From Streptomyces natalensis ATCC 27448 (GTDB lineage: Bacteria > Actinomycetota > Actinomycetes > Streptomycetales > Streptomycetaceae): a stretch of 64,000 nucleotides of DNA. The stretch is from positions 1 to 64,000 of the forward strand of contig NZ_JRKI01000009.1 of NCBI RefSeq assembly GCF_000935125.1, written 5' to 3'. Both the position numbers and the translations under genes were made by a program. The notes below the pieces were generated by a model. It did no database searches. It was not told the origin of the DNA and saw only the letters and a program-made list of their open reading frames with translations. This document shows positions 36,673 to 45,906 of this stretch, piece by piece; positions within the stretch are counted from its first letter, which is position 1, and every line of letters begins with the position of its first letter.

Positions 36673-39138
36673 TCACAGGTGGTGCCGCGTCAATGCCCCT
36701 GCCGTCGCGAGGAGTTCGGGCAGGGTCCCGGTGAACGTCGGCAGCAGCTGAAGGCATACGGCCCAGGCTTCGACGTCCGTGGCCAGATGCTCCCGGGCGA
36801 GCGCCGCCGCCCGTCCGCGCACCGCACACAGGGCCCCCGGCGCGGGCCGGTCGTCGGCGTAGCGCCGCAGCAGGCCGAGGGAGGCGCGGGCGGGGGCCGC
36901 GTGGGTCAGGACGTCCTCGGGGGTGAGCTTGCCCTCCTTGAGGGCGGCGTGGGCCCAGTCGGGTCCGTCCCCGGGGGCGAACGCCAGGGCCGGCAGCAGT
37001 AGTTCGCGCGGGCAGCCCGGATCTTCCGCCAGCGCGACGAGCAGGCCGGACGGGAGCGGCCCGGCGCCCTGCGCCGCCACCAGCGCCGCCCACGGCGGCT
37101 CCAGGCCCTCACTGCGCAGCCGGTGCAGCCGCGCCCCGGGATCGGAGGCGGACGCGGTGAGATACGCCAGGAGCCGCTCGGGGGCTTCCTCCTCGGCGAG
37201 CTGGGCGCGCAGCAGGGCCAGTCCGTCGGGTGCGTCCAGCAGCTTCCCGGTCCGGCGGCGGAGGGTGACCGGGAGGCGGTCCATGGCCAGGATCTCCCGG
37301 ACGGCATCCGGCCCGCCGCGCTCCCACACCGCGACCAGCAGCCGCAGCCGGGTGGCCGGTATGTGCAGCCGCAGCCGGTCCACGAGCCTGCGGGCCACGC
37401 CGACGTCCCCGGATCCCAGACCGGCCATCAGCCGGTCGCGGCTGTGGGCGACGCTGAGGTCGTCCAGCACCGCGAGCACCTCCCCGGGCACGGGGCGGGT
37501 GCCGCCGCGCCGCAGCCGTCCGGCCAGCACCCGTTCCTGCTCGGACCGGTCGAGGTTGCCGTAGCGGAACAACTGGGCGTCCACCTCCGGATCGTCGAGA
37601 TCCAGGAGGTGGGCCACCTTCTCGGCGGGCAGGCGGTACGCGGCGGACATCGCCACCAGGGCCGGCCGGCCGTGCGCGGTCACCACCGCCTCGCGCACCG
37701 CCGGTGACGGGTCGCCGTAGACCAGCAGATGCTGCACGGCCCGCGCGTCGAGATACGGGACGACGGCCCGCTGGGCCTCCTCGGAGGCGCACTGGAACAT
37801 GTCCAGGAACGTCGGCCGGGTGTTCTCGGGCGGGGCGGCCGGGAACTGCGCCTGGGCCGGACGCGGCCAGGTGGTGTGGCGCTTCCTGCGGGTGTCCGTC
37901 GAGACGGCGTCGGCTATCAGGTCCGCGACGCTGCCCTCGGCGCGCCCGATGCGGGCGTAGCACGTCAGCCAGTTGACGGGGTCCGTGCCGAGGCGGGCGA
38001 GCAGCGTCCCGAGAGCCTTACGGGTCGGCTCGTGGTCGTACGGCAGCCCGTCCAGCACCGCCTCCGCGGGCTTCACCTCGGCCAGCACCCGCTCCACCGG
38101 CAGCCGGCCCGCACGGATGCCCCGTCCGAGGGCCTCCGAGAGGAGGCTCCAGCGGCCGCAGGTGACGCGCTCGGTGAGCGCCTCGAAGGGCAGCTCGGCG
38201 CCGGCCCGGGCGGTCTCCACGGGGTCCGTGCGGAAGCTCTCCAGCACCAGGTCGGCGGGGCAGCCCTCCCACCGGACCAGCCGCAGGAGCCGGCTGCCCC
38301 TGCGGAAGTCCGGTGTGCCGCCGGTCTCCTGGCCGAACGGCAGCCGCCGGTGCTCGCGCCGGATCAGGTCCCAGTCGAGGCCGGCGGGTGCGGCCGAGGG
38401 GCCGTTGCCGCTGCGGAGCATCAGCAGGGCGCGCACCTGCGCCGGGTCGGTCCACTCCCCGGCGGGCCGGCGCTCCCTCAGGAAGGACTCCGGGTCGGGG
38501 GCGTCCACGGCCTGGCGCAAGGTGTCCAGCAGCCACGGGTGCCCCAGATCGCCCAGCTCCGGAGTCGTCTCGACGCCGCGGATGAAGGAGGCGAGCCCCT
38601 GCGCGCCCGTCAGCTCCGCGACGGTGATCATGGTGTCCAGCATCACCGACGGCGGCAGCCAGCGGCCGAGCATGGCCGCGGAATAGCCGATCAGCCGGGG
38701 GAAGTTGCAGGTCAGGGCGGTGAGCAGCGCGGTCACACCGGCCTCGTCCTCCACCGCTTCGAGCAGACCGTCCTCGTCGTACCAGCGCTCGTCCCAGGGA
38801 TCGGCCGCCTCCAGCACCGCGGGCAGCACGCGGTCGCCCGCGCGCACCGGAACCACCCAGTCGGGCCGGTAGCGCGCGCTCCACAGCGCCCGGCCGACCG
38901 CCGGATCGCCCAGCGCGGCCACCCCCAGCAGCCATTCCAGGGGGTCCGCGGTCAGCGCGGCCCGCAGCCCGGCGGGCTCCGGCCCGGCCAGCTCCTCCAC
39001 CATCTCCGCGGGCAGCCCGAACCGGTGGGCCAGCGCGCCCAGCAGCTCCGGCCGCAGCCGCTCGGCGAGCGCATCGGCGGTGGCCGGATCGGCGAGGCCC
39101 AGCGCGAGGCGGAGCGCTCGGTGGGAGCTGTCGGTCAC
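36673..39138 (-). CDS. Large helical protein of unknown function, tandem paralog 2
   Basis: An 821-aa protein, colinear with paralog 1 over its whole length. Shared blocks include RLALGLADPATADALAERL near the N-terminus, LGHPWLLDTLRQAVDAPDP, YDHEPTRKALGTLLARLG, LRLHIPATRLRLLVAVWE and the C-terminal [19 protein letters not shown]. It is soluble and helix-rich with no recognised domain. GTG 39138 is chosen because TDSSHRALRLALGLADP aligns with the start of paralog 1 and GAAGGGA precedes both. The frame remains open upstream but reads through the promoter. About 80 bp separate the start from its promoter. Confidence 0.8.
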   Translation of the reverse strand: MTDSSHRALRLALGLADPATADALAERLRPELLGALAHRFGLPAEMVEELAGPEPAGLRAALTADPLEWLLGVAALGDPAVGRALWSARYRPDWVVPVRAGDRVLPAVLEAADPWDERWYDEDGLLEAVEDEAGVTALLTALTCNFPRLIGYSAAMLGRWLPPSVMLDTMITVAELTGAQGLASFIRGVETTPELGDLGHPWLLDTLRQAVDAPDPESFLRERRPAGEWTDPAQVRALLMLRSGNGPSAAPAGLDWDLIRREHRRLPFGQETGGTPDFRRGSRLLRLVRWEGCPADLVLESFRTDPVETARAGAELPFEALTERVTCGRWSLLSEALGRGIRAGRLPVERVLAEVKPAEAVLDGLPYDHEPTRKALGTLLARLGTDPVNWLTCYARIGRAEGSVADLIADAVSTDTRRKRHTTWPRPAQAQFPAAPPENTRPTFLDMFQCASEEAQRAVVPYLDARAVQHLLVYGDPSPAVREAVVTAHGRPALVAMSAAYRLPAEKVAHLLDLDDPEVDAQLFRYGNLDRSEQERVLAGRLRRGGTRPVPGEVLAVLDDLSVAHSRDRLMAGLGSGDVGVARRLVDRLRLHIPATRLRLLVAVWERGGPDAVREILAMDRLPVTLRRRTGKLLDAPDGLALLRAQLAEEEAPERLLAYLTASASDPGARLHRLRSEGLEPPWAALVAAQGAGPLPSGLLVALAEDPGCPRELLLPALAFAPGDGPDWAHAALKEGKLTPEDVLTHAAPARASLGLLRRYADDRPAPGALCAVRGRAAALAREHLATDVEAWAVCLQLLPTFTGTLPELLATAGALTRHHL

Positions 39139-39217
39139 GGGGCGGATCCCTTCGTGGAGCGGTGGACGGCGTGGTGGACGGCGCGGTGGCTGACACCCCA
39201 CCAGCCGTACGTCCCCG

Positions 39218-39240
39218 ATCGTGCCACGCCCCACTGACAA
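39218..39240 (-). promoter_or_regulatory. RecA-NDp-type promoter of paralog 2
   Basis: TTGTCAGTGG (39240-39231 on the minus strand), 7 nt, CACGAT (39223-39218). The upstream element and the -10 hexamer match the other two copies exactly; only the 7-nt spacer differs (GGCGTGG against TCCGTGT). This pattern fits selection on both promoter elements. Confidence 0.65.
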
Positions 39241-39281
39241 CGCCCGCGGACCGCCCCCGGCCTGCCCTTCCGCACCATGCG

Positions 39282-39324
39282 GCGGTGCCGCCGACCGGGC
39301 CCGAGCTCCGGTCGGCGGCACCGC
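39282..39324 (-). terminator. Terminator of the osmC gene
   Basis: A perfect 17-bp stem, GCGGTGCCGCCGACCGG with its complement, closes a 9-nt loop. It lies 23 nt past the osmC stop and insulates the promoter of paralog 2. Confidence 0.8.
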
Positions 39325-39346
39325 GTTCACCGCGTCCGACCCGGTG

Positions 39347-39778
39347 TCAGGCCAGCAGCTCCGCGGCCAGCGTGATGTTCTTGACCCCCGCCAGCGCCTG
39401 GCTCACCGGGCAGTTGGCCTTGGCGTCCTCGGCGGCCGCCTGGAAGTCGGCCTCGGACAGGCCGGGAACCCTGGCCTTGACGGACAGGGCGATGCCGGTG
39501 ATGCCCTCACCGGGCTGGAAGGTCACATCGGCCCGGGTGTCCAGCGTCTCGACGGTGTACCCCTTGCCCGCCAGCCCGTGCGAGAACGCCATCGAGTAGC
39601 AGGAGGAGTGGGCCGCCGCGATCAGCTCCTCGGGGCTGGTGACGCCGTTGGGCTGCTCCGCGCGGGCGGGCCAGTTCACGTCGTACGTGCCGACGTTGGA
39701 GGACGAGAGGGCTACCTGGCCCTTGCCCTCCAGGAGGTTGCCTTCCCAGTGGGTGTTGGCGGTGCGTGTGGTTGCCAT
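39347..39778 (-). CDS. OsmC family peroxiredoxin-like protein
   Basis: OsmC/Ohr-fold hydroperoxide reductase of 143 aa. It has the two redox cysteines in AAHSSCYSMAFS and KANCPVSQAL, and the N-terminal Arg region TTRTANTHWEGNL. The family reduces organic peroxides in the cytoplasm. GGGAG lies before the ATG at 39778. A TAAGCT about 45 bp upstream may be the -10 box. The gene is a single transcript ending in a strong hairpin. Confidence 0.92.
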   Translation of the reverse strand: MATTRTANTHWEGNLLEGKGQVALSSSNVGTYDVNWPARAEQPNGVTSPEELIAAAHSSCYSMAFSHGLAGKGYTVETLDTRADVTFQPGEGITGIALSVKARVPGLSEADFQAAAEDAKANCPVSQALAGVKNITLAAELLA

Positions 39779-40016
39779 GGTGGATAACTCCCGGTTGTGG
39801 GCGATAAGCCTGTGCCGGTCAGCTTAGTGATCCCCGGCCCCCGCGCCCGGCCGATCGCGCCCCCGTACCCGGCCGACCGCGGCCCCGGCGCCCGGCCGGC
39901 CGCGGCCCCCGCACCCGGGCGACAGTGCCGCGGCCCGGTAGCATCCGAGGCCGTGCGCACCGTGCGTACGGCGTGTGCGCAGGGCGCATGCGGCGCGACC
40001 CCTAAGGAGCCCACCG

Positions 40017-40376
40017 GTGGCGGGAGATCCGCAGGCCGACTGCCTGTTCTGCAAAATCGTGGCGGGGGAGGTGCCGGCCACCATCGTCCGCGAGACGGAG
40101 ACCACCGTCGCCTTCCGCGACATCAACCCGCAGGCCCCCACGCACGTCCTGGTGATCCCCCGGGTGCACTACCCGGACGCCGCATCCCTGTCCGCCGCCG
40201 AACCGCAGGTGGTCGCCGACATACTGCGCGAGTCCCGTGAGGTCGCCGCCGGGGACAACATCGAGGACACCGGCTACCGGGTCGTCTTCAACACCGGTGC
40301 CGGCGCGGGCCAGACCGTCTTCCACGCCCATCTGCACGTGCTCGGCGGCCGCGGCCTCCAGTGGCCCCCCGGATAA
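40017..40376 (+). CDS. HIT domain protein (histidine triad nucleotide-binding)
   Basis: Hint-like protein of 119 aa, a nucleotidyl phosphoramidase that hydrolyses AMP-lysine type adducts. The early CLFCKIVAGEVP is typical. The histidine triad is HAHLHVLGG near residues 106-114. GTG 40017 follows AAGGAG by 7 nt; longer in-frame starts give unrelated Arg-rich sequence. The next gene, RNase Z, starts 6 nt after the stop, so they form an operon. Confidence 0.94.
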   Translation: MAGDPQADCLFCKIVAGEVPATIVRETETTVAFRDINPQAPTHVLVIPRVHYPDAASLSAAEPQVVADILRESREVAAGDNIEDTGYRVVFNTGAGAGQTVFHAHLHVLGGRGLQWPPG

Positions 40377-40382
40377 GCGGCC

Positions 40383-41288
40383 GTGTCCGTACGCGAACTG
40401 GTCGTCCTCGGCACCGCCAGCCAGGTGCCCACCCGGCACCGCAACCACAACGGCTATCTGCTGCGGTGGGACGGCCAGGGGCTGCTCTTCGACCCCGGTG
40501 AGGGCACGCAGCGCCAGATGCTGCGCGCCGGGGTCGCCGCGCACGACCTCAACCGGATCTGTGTCACGCACTTCCACGGCGACCATTCACTGGGCCTCGC
40601 CGGGGTGATCCAGCGGATCAACCTGGACCAGGTGCCGCACCCCATCACGGCCCACTACCCGGCCTCCGGGGAGCGCTTCTTCGACCGGCTGCGGTACGCC
40701 ACCGCCTACCGGGAGACGGTCCGCCTCAAGCAGCGCCCGGTGGCCGAGGACGGCGAACTGGACCGCTCGAAGTCGTACGCCCTGGAGGCGCGCAAGCTCT
40801 CCCACCCGGTGGAGTCCTACGGCTACCGCCTGGTGGAGCCGGACACCCGGCGGATGCTGCCCGAGAAGCTGGCCGCACACGGCATCACCGGCCCCGACAT
40901 CGGCCGCCTCCAGCGCACCGGCGAGCTGGACGGCGTCCGCCTGGAGGAGGTCAGCGAGCTGCGGCGCGGGCAGAAGTTCGCCTTTGTGATGGACACCCGG
41001 CTGTGCGAGGGGGCATACGCCCTGGCGGACGGCGCCGACATGCTCGTCATCGAGTCGACCTTCCTGGACGAGGACATCCAACTGGCCGTCGACCACGGCC
41101 ACCTGACCGCCGGACAGGCCGCCTCCGTGGCCCGGGACGCGGGCGTGCGCCACCTGGTCCTGACCCACTTCTCACAGCGCTACGCCGACCCGGACGAGTT
41201 CGAGCGGCAGGCACGCGCCGCAGGATTCACCGGCGAACTCTCCATCGCCCAGGACCTGATGCGCGTGCCCCTCCCCAAGCGGCACTGA
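40383..41288 (+). CDS. rnz: Ribonuclease Z (tRNA 3' endonuclease)
   Basis: MBL-fold endonuclease of 301 aa that cuts tRNA precursors after the discriminator base. Both tRNA-Ala genes in this window lack an encoded CCA and would need it. The metal motif is [10 protein letters not shown] near residues 61-70. Further ligands lie in MDTRLC and LTHFSQRY. The GEGTQRQML motif near 41-48 is typical of RNase Z. The start is GTG 40383, 6 nt after the HIT gene. Confidence 0.93.
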   Translation: MSVRELVVLGTASQVPTRHRNHNGYLLRWDGQGLLFDPGEGTQRQMLRAGVAAHDLNRICVTHFHGDHSLGLAGVIQRINLDQVPHPITAHYPASGERFFDRLRYATAYRETVRLKQRPVAEDGELDRSKSYALEARKLSHPVESYGYRLVEPDTRRMLPEKLAAHGITGPDIGRLQRTGELDGVRLEEVSELRRGQKFAFVMDTRLCEGAYALADGADMLVIESTFLDEDIQLAVDHGHLTAGQAASVARDAGVRHLVLTHFSQRYADPDEFERQARAAGFTGELSIAQDLMRVPLPKRH

Positions 41289-41303
41289 CCCCCTCCGGGG
41301 CGC

Positions 41304-42128
41304 CTACGGCAGGTAGTACATCGGGTTCGGCAGCTTGAAGGTGCGGTCGCTCGCGCCGCCCTCCAGGTCGCTGTACTGGTCGCCGAAGTTGGCGACGATG
41401 TGGTAGCCGAGCGACTCGATGTGCTTGCGGGTGCCCGACTTGTACTCCACGACCGAGCAGTTCGCCCCGCAGGGGAGGTACGGCGGCGGGTGCTCCTTGT
41501 CCTTGAGGAAGACATGGCCGTGGTCCAGCGGCACGCCGTAGCCGACGTTCTTCAGGTTGCGCACGCTCCACTCGCGCTGCGCCTCCTTGCGGCCGGTGAC
41601 GAAGAAGACCTCGGCCCCCTTGGCGTGTGCCCAGTTGACCAGCTTGCCCATGCCGAAGACCGGGTCCATGTCGGTGCCGGCCAGGTAGGCGTCCTGGCTC
41701 TCCGGGGTGAAGTGGAAGCCCACCTGGAGCTCGTAGTTGTAGGTGAGCAGGGTGGTGTCGTCCATGTCCAGGACGATGGCCGGCTTGGCGGCCTTGGCGT
41801 GGCTGCCGGACCCGGTGCCGGGCCGGGCGAGCGCCTTGGCCAGATAGCCGCGGGCCCGGGCCTCGATGCCGCGGACCTGATGGGCGTAGTTGCTCTTCGG
41901 GGAGGCGTAGTGCTGGCCGTCGGGCGTCACGGTGTCGCCGTAGTACGCCTTGATCTTGTCCTGCACCAGGGTGAGGTTGGGAATCTCCTTGTCGGTGCGG
42001 GGGACCGCGTGCTCCGCGGACGCCTGGCCGATGCCGAAGAGGGCGGTGCCGGTGACGAGGGCGGCGACCGTCGCGGCGCCGAGACGCGCACGACGGGAGA
42101 GGCGGCGAAGGGGGGTGGGACGGGCCAT
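41304..42128 (-). CDS. Secreted HAD-type acid phosphatase
   Basis: A 274-aa HAD superfamily phosphatase (acid phosphatase class B/IIIB-like) with a signal peptide (Arg-rich start, AATVAALVTGTALFGIG, probable cut after ASA near 38). The catalytic motif is VLDMDDTTL near residues 118-126. VTGRKE is motif II, and NFGDQYSDL at the C-terminus is motif IV. It should act outside the membrane on phosphomonoesters. A GAAGGAG site precedes the ATG. The upstream region has GTTCATGTCAT but no convincing PHO box. It converges with rnz with a 15-bp gap. Confidence 0.9.
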   Translation of the reverse strand: MARPTPLRRLSRRARLGAATVAALVTGTALFGIGQASAEHAVPRTDKEIPNLTLVQDKIKAYYGDTVTPDGQHYASPKSNYAHQVRGIEARARGYLAKALARPGTGSGSHAKAAKPAIVLDMDDTTLLTYNYELQVGFHFTPESQDAYLAGTDMDPVFGMGKLVNWAHAKGAEVFFVTGRKEAQREWSVRNLKNVGYGVPLDHGHVFLKDKEHPPPYLPCGANCSVVEYKSGTRKHIESLGYHIVANFGDQYSDLEGGASDRTFKLPNPMYYLP

Positions 42129-42298
42129 GCGCGGCTCCTTCGGAGGTGGGGGTGTCAGGCCGGGTCCGGGTCGGGTGCCATGACGTCGGATGACATGAAC
42201 AGGGCCATACGGGCCTCAAGTAGATCTAACAGAGCGCCCTCTGCGTATCTACGCGCGAAGATTCAACGGTTGGTAAAGCCTTACGGGGGTGGGGTGTT

Positions 42299-42664
42299 GA
42301 CGGCTGTCGTGCACACTGCCGCACGTTCGGCGTCGGCCTGGCCATGCACTCCAACACCCACCTGGGCATCAGCCTTGACGCCATGACCCACGTCGCCGCC
42401 ACCGTCCCCCACCTCGATCACGCCTGCGACACCCACTACCCCTGGCAGACCGAGGACGTTCTGACCGAACGCCTCGCCTTCCGTGACGGCCACCTGGGCG
42501 TCGGCGACGCCCCGGGCCTGGGCGTCGACCTCGACCGGGACCGGCTCGCCGCGCTGCACCGCCGCTGGCGGGAGGGCGACGGCACCTACCGCTCCCGCGA
42601 CGACGCCGCGGCGATGCGGGTGGCGGAGCCGGGGTGGGTCACCCCGGCGGTGCCCCGCTGGTGA
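42299..42664 (+). pseudogene. C-terminal relic of glucarate dehydratase (enolase superfamily)
   Basis: From about 42299 the frame reads GCRAHCRTFGVGLAMHSNTH, then LGISLDAMTHVAATVPHLDH and ACDTHYPWQ. These match the C-terminal barrel strands of glucarate dehydratase; HSNTHLGIS is the signature holding the catalytic-region His/Asn. About 120 residues remain of an enzyme normally near 430-450. The natural C-terminus and stop are kept, while the first three quarters are gone. No sugar-acid genes flank it, so it is the residue of a deletion. Confidence 0.8.
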
Positions 42665-42762
42665 CACCGGCCGCCGTGCGCCGGCCACCCGCGTGCGCTA
42701 TGGCCCTGCCCGCCGACGGTGCGTCACAGTGGTCCCCTAGGTGATCTTTGGAAGGGGCTGCC

Positions 42763-43848
42763 ATGGCACAGGAAGTGCGCGGCGTCATTGCGCCGGGGAA
42801 GAACGAACCGGTCCGGCTGGAGACGATCCTGGTGCCGGACCCCGGCCCCGGCGAAGCCGTCGTGAGGATCCAGGCGTGCGGGGTGTGTCATACCGATCTG
42901 CACTACAAGCAGGGCGGTATCAACGACGACTTCCCGTTCCTCCTCGGGCACGAGGCGGCCGGCGTGGTGGAGTCCGTCGGGGCGGGAGTGACGGACGTGG
43001 CGCCGGGCGACTTCGTCGTCCTCAACTGGCGGGCGGTGTGCGGGGCGTGCCGGGCGTGTCTGCGCGGGCGTCCCCAGTACTGCTTCGACACCCACAACGC
43101 GCGGCAGAAGATGACCCTGAAGGACGGCACCGAGCTGAGCCCGGCGCTGGGCATCGGGGCGTTCGCCGACAAGACGCTGGTCGCCGCCGGACAGTGCACC
43201 AAGGTCGACCCCGCGGTCTCCCCGGCCGTCGCCGGGCTGCTGGGCTGCGGGGTGATGGCGGGCATCGGCGCCGCACTCAACACCGGCCAGGTGGGACGCG
43301 GCGACGCGGTGGCGGTCATCGGCTGCGGCGGGGTGGGCGATGCCGCCGTCGTGGGCGCGCGGCTGGCCGGAGCGGCCAAGATCATCGCGGTGGACATCGA
43401 CGACCGCAAGCTGACGACCGCCCTCTCCATGGGCGCCACCCACACCGTCAACTCCCGCACCGCGGACCCCGTCGAGGCCATCCGCGACCTGACCGGCGGC
43501 TTCGGCGCGGACGTGGTCATCGAGGCGGTGGGCCGCCCCGAGACCTACAAGCAGGCGTTCTACGCCCGGGACCTGGCCGGCACCGTCGTCCTGGTGGGCG
43601 TCCCCACCCCGGAGATGACCCTCGAACTCCCCCTCCTGGACGTCTTCGGGCGCGGCGGCGCCCTCAAGTCCTCCTGGTACGGCGACTGCCTGCCCTCCCG
43701 GGACTTCCCGATGCTCATCGACCTCCACCTCCAGGGCCGGATCGACCTCGCCGCCTTCGTCACCGAGACCATCGGCATCGAGGACATCGAGAGCGCCTTC
43801 GCGCGGATGCACGCGGGCGACGTCCTGCGCTCGGTGGTGACGCTCTGA
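42763..43848 (+). CDS. S-(hydroxymethyl)mycothiol dehydrogenase (Zn alcohol dehydrogenase family)
   Basis: Zinc-dependent medium-chain dehydrogenase of 361 aa, MscR type. It oxidises the formaldehyde-mycothiol adduct and may reduce S-nitrosomycothiol. Catalytic zinc ligands are in CGVCHTDLH (Cys near 39) and GHEAAG (near 62). The structural zinc site is [15 protein letters not shown] near 92-106. The NAD-binding motif is [16 protein letters not shown] precedes the ATG at 42763. The stop overlaps the next gene by 1 nt (TGATG), so it is coupled to an MBL hydrolase, the usual partner in this pathway. Confidence 0.9.
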   Translation: MAQEVRGVIAPGKNEPVRLETILVPDPGPGEAVVRIQACGVCHTDLHYKQGGINDDFPFLLGHEAAGVVESVGAGVTDVAPGDFVVLNWRAVCGACRACLRGRPQYCFDTHNARQKMTLKDGTELSPALGIGAFADKTLVAAGQCTKVDPAVSPAVAGLLGCGVMAGIGAALNTGQVGRGDAVAVIGCGGVGDAAVVGARLAGAAKIIAVDIDDRKLTTALSMGATHTVNSRTADPVEAIRDLTGGFGADVVIEAVGRPETYKQAFYARDLAGTVVLVGVPTPEMTLELPLLDVFGRGGALKSSWYGDCLPSRDFPMLIDLHLQGRIDLAAFVTETIGIEDIESAFARMHAGDVLRSVVTL

Positions 43849-44477
43849 TGACGGCCCGCATCGAGCATCTGGTCACCTCCGGAACGTTCTCGCTCGACGG
43901 CGGCACCTGGGACGTCGACAACAACGTCTGGATCGTCGGCGACGACGAGGACGCCGTCGTCATCGACGCCGCCCATGATGCCGACGCCATCCTGGCGGCC
44001 CTCGGCGGCCGCCGGCTGCGCGCCATCCTGTGCACCCACGCCCACAACGACCACATCGGCGCTGCCCCCACGCTGGCCTCCCGTACCGGCGCGCGGATCC
44101 TGCTGCACGCCGACGACCTGCCGCTGTGGAAGCAGACCCACCCCGACTCGGCCCCCGACGCCCCGCTGGCCGACGGGCAGGTCCTGACCATCGCCGGTAC
44201 GGACCTGACCGTGCTGCACACCCCGGGGCATGCGCCGGGCGCGGTCTGCCTGTACGCCCCCGACCTGGGCACCGTCTTCACCGGCGACACCCTCTTCAGG
44301 GGCGGACCGGGCGCCACCGGGCGATCGTTCTCCCACTTCCCGACGATCATCGACTCGATCCGCGACCGCCTGCTGACGCTGCCCCCGGCCACCCGCGTAC
44401 GCACCGGACACGGCGAGTCCACGACCATCGGGGAGGAGGCCCCGCACCTGGAGGAGTGGATCACGCGGGGCCACTGA
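43848..44477 (+). CDS. MBL-fold hydrolase coupled to mycothiol dehydrogenase
   Basis: Metallo-beta-lactamase-fold hydrolase of 209 aa. Metal ligands are in THAHNDHIG near 63-71, HTPGHAPGA, FTGDTLF and RTGHGEST. Genes of this type sit next to mscR in many actinobacteria. The product is thought to hydrolyse the S-formyl-mycothiol intermediate, which releases formate and mycothiol. That specific role is inferred from context and the glyoxalase-II-like sequence. Confidence 0.88.
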   Translation: MTARIEHLVTSGTFSLDGGTWDVDNNVWIVGDDEDAVVIDAAHDADAILAALGGRRLRAILCTHAHNDHIGAAPTLASRTGARILLHADDLPLWKQTHPDSAPDAPLADGQVLTIAGTDLTVLHTPGHAPGAVCLYAPDLGTVFTGDTLFRGGPGATGRSFSHFPTIIDSIRDRLLTLPPATRVRTGHGESTTIGEEAPHLEEWITRGH

Positions 44478-44518
44478 CGGACGCCCCCCGAAGGCGGGCC
44501 CCGGGACCCGCCCGTCCC

Positions 44519-45841
44519 TCACCCCTCCCCGGCCGCCCGCTCCAGGATGCGGGCGGCCACCGCGGCGGAGTCCACCAGTGGATGCAGGGCCAGCGCCCGC
44601 AGGGCCGCGGCGCGGTCCTTGAACACCGCGGCCCGGACCGTTGCCCGCTCCACCGCCTTGACCTGGAGCATCAGCCCCAACTGGTCCTCGCGCAGCGGTG
44701 CACAGGGCAGCGGGCGGGGCCCCTTCGACGTCACCTCGCACACGGTCTCCACGATCGCGTCCGGCGCCAGCTGCGGCACCGTCGACCCATTGCGGACATT
44801 GAGGATCAGCCGGGCCCCGCGGTCGCCCGCGATGGCGTACATCACCGCCAGCGCCACCCGGTCGTAGCCGCCGCCCTCCAGGTCATGACTGTCGCGCTGC
44901 CAGCCGCCGGTCGCCTCCCGGCTCTCCGCCATATACGTCTCCTCGCGCTCCAGCCGGGTGCGCTCCCACAGCGCGTGCACCGCCTCCGGGCCGGCCGCCG
45001 CCGCGGCCCGCTCGAAGAAGCCGCCCTGCTGGTGGTCGAGGAACTCGCCCCTGGTCCTGCCCGCGGCCCGTACCGAGTCGAGGGTTTCGCGGCGGAAGTA
45101 GTAGTAGTGCAGATACTCGTTGGGCAGCGCGCCCAGCGCCCGCAGCCAGTCCGCGCCGAACAGGCGGCCCTCCTCGAAGGACGCCAGCGCGTCGGCATCG
45201 GCCAGCAGACCGGGCAGCAGCTCGGCGCCGTCCCGCGTCAACGACCGCAGCCAGCCGAGGTGGTTGAGGCCGATGTAGTCGTACGCCACCTCGCCGGGGT
45301 CCGCGCCGACCGCCCGGCAGGCCCGCCGCACCAGCCCCACCGGCGAATCGCAGATCCCGATGACCCGCTCGCCCAGCACCTGCGCCATCGCCTCGGTGAC
45401 CATGCCCGCCGGGTTGGTGAAGTTGATGACCCAGGCGTGCGGCGCGAGCGCGGCGATCCGCTCGGCCAGATGCAGCGCCACCGGGATCGTCCGCAGCCCG
45501 TACAGGACACCGCCCGCCCCCACCGTCTCCTGGCCCAGCACCCCCTCGGCCAGCGGGATGCGCTCATCGCGCACCCGGCCCGCCGTACCGCCCACCCGTA
45601 TCGCGGAGAAGATGAAGTCGGCGCCGGTCAGGGCCTTGTCGAGGTCGCCGACCACGCGTACGGTCACCGGATCGGGATGGCCCTGCGCCAGGTGTGTCAA
45701 CACCTCGGCGATCACCGTCACCCGGCGCACGTCGGTGTCGTACAGGGTCACCTCCGAGACGCAGCGTCCCGGGTCCGCCAGCAGCGCGCGGTAGACCAGC
45801 GGCACCCGGAAACCGCCACCGCCGAGAATCGTGAGCCTCAT
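44519..45841 (-). CDS. GH4 family 6-phospho-beta-glucosidase-like enzyme
   Basis: NAD- and metal-dependent glycosidase of family GH4, 440 aa. The N-terminal Rossmann motif is TILGGGGFRVPLVYRAL. NFTNPAGMVTEA, the metal-ligand Cys region ICDSPVG and the metal-ligand His in GLNHLGW follow near 145-215. This family cleaves by an oxidation-elimination route, often on 6-phosphoglucosides. Streptomycete members often lack a matching PTS, so the substrate is uncertain. TACGTT (45849-45854, minus strand) is 7 nt before the ATG, suggesting a leaderless mRNA. It is divergent from a sugar kinase gene 65 bp away. Confidence 0.9.
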   Translation of the reverse strand: MRLTILGGGGFRVPLVYRALLADPGRCVSEVTLYDTDVRRVTVIAEVLTHLAQGHPDPVTVRVVGDLDKALTGADFIFSAIRVGGTAGRVRDERIPLAEGVLGQETVGAGGVLYGLRTIPVALHLAERIAALAPHAWVINFTNPAGMVTEAMAQVLGERVIGICDSPVGLVRRACRAVGADPGEVAYDYIGLNHLGWLRSLTRDGAELLPGLLADADALASFEEGRLFGADWLRALGALPNEYLHYYYFRRETLDSVRAAGRTRGEFLDHQQGGFFERAAAAAGPEAVHALWERTRLEREETYMAESREATGGWQRDSHDLEGGGYDRVALAVMYAIAGDRGARLILNVRNGSTVPQLAPDAIVETVCEVTSKGPRPLPCAPLREDQLGLMLQVKAVERATVRAAVFKDRAAALRALALHPLVDSAAVAARILERAAGEG

Positions 45842-45906
45842 GAGGCGGAACGTACCGCAGCATCGGGCACACTGGCGGCACGTGCCAAGAGGAAGGGGCG
45901 AGCGCG

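Noticed and set aside
42129..42200. PHO box upstream of the secreted HAD phosphatase (GTTCATGTCAT)
   Set aside because: Only one imperfect 11-nt unit is present. The second direct repeat required for PhoP binding does not match.
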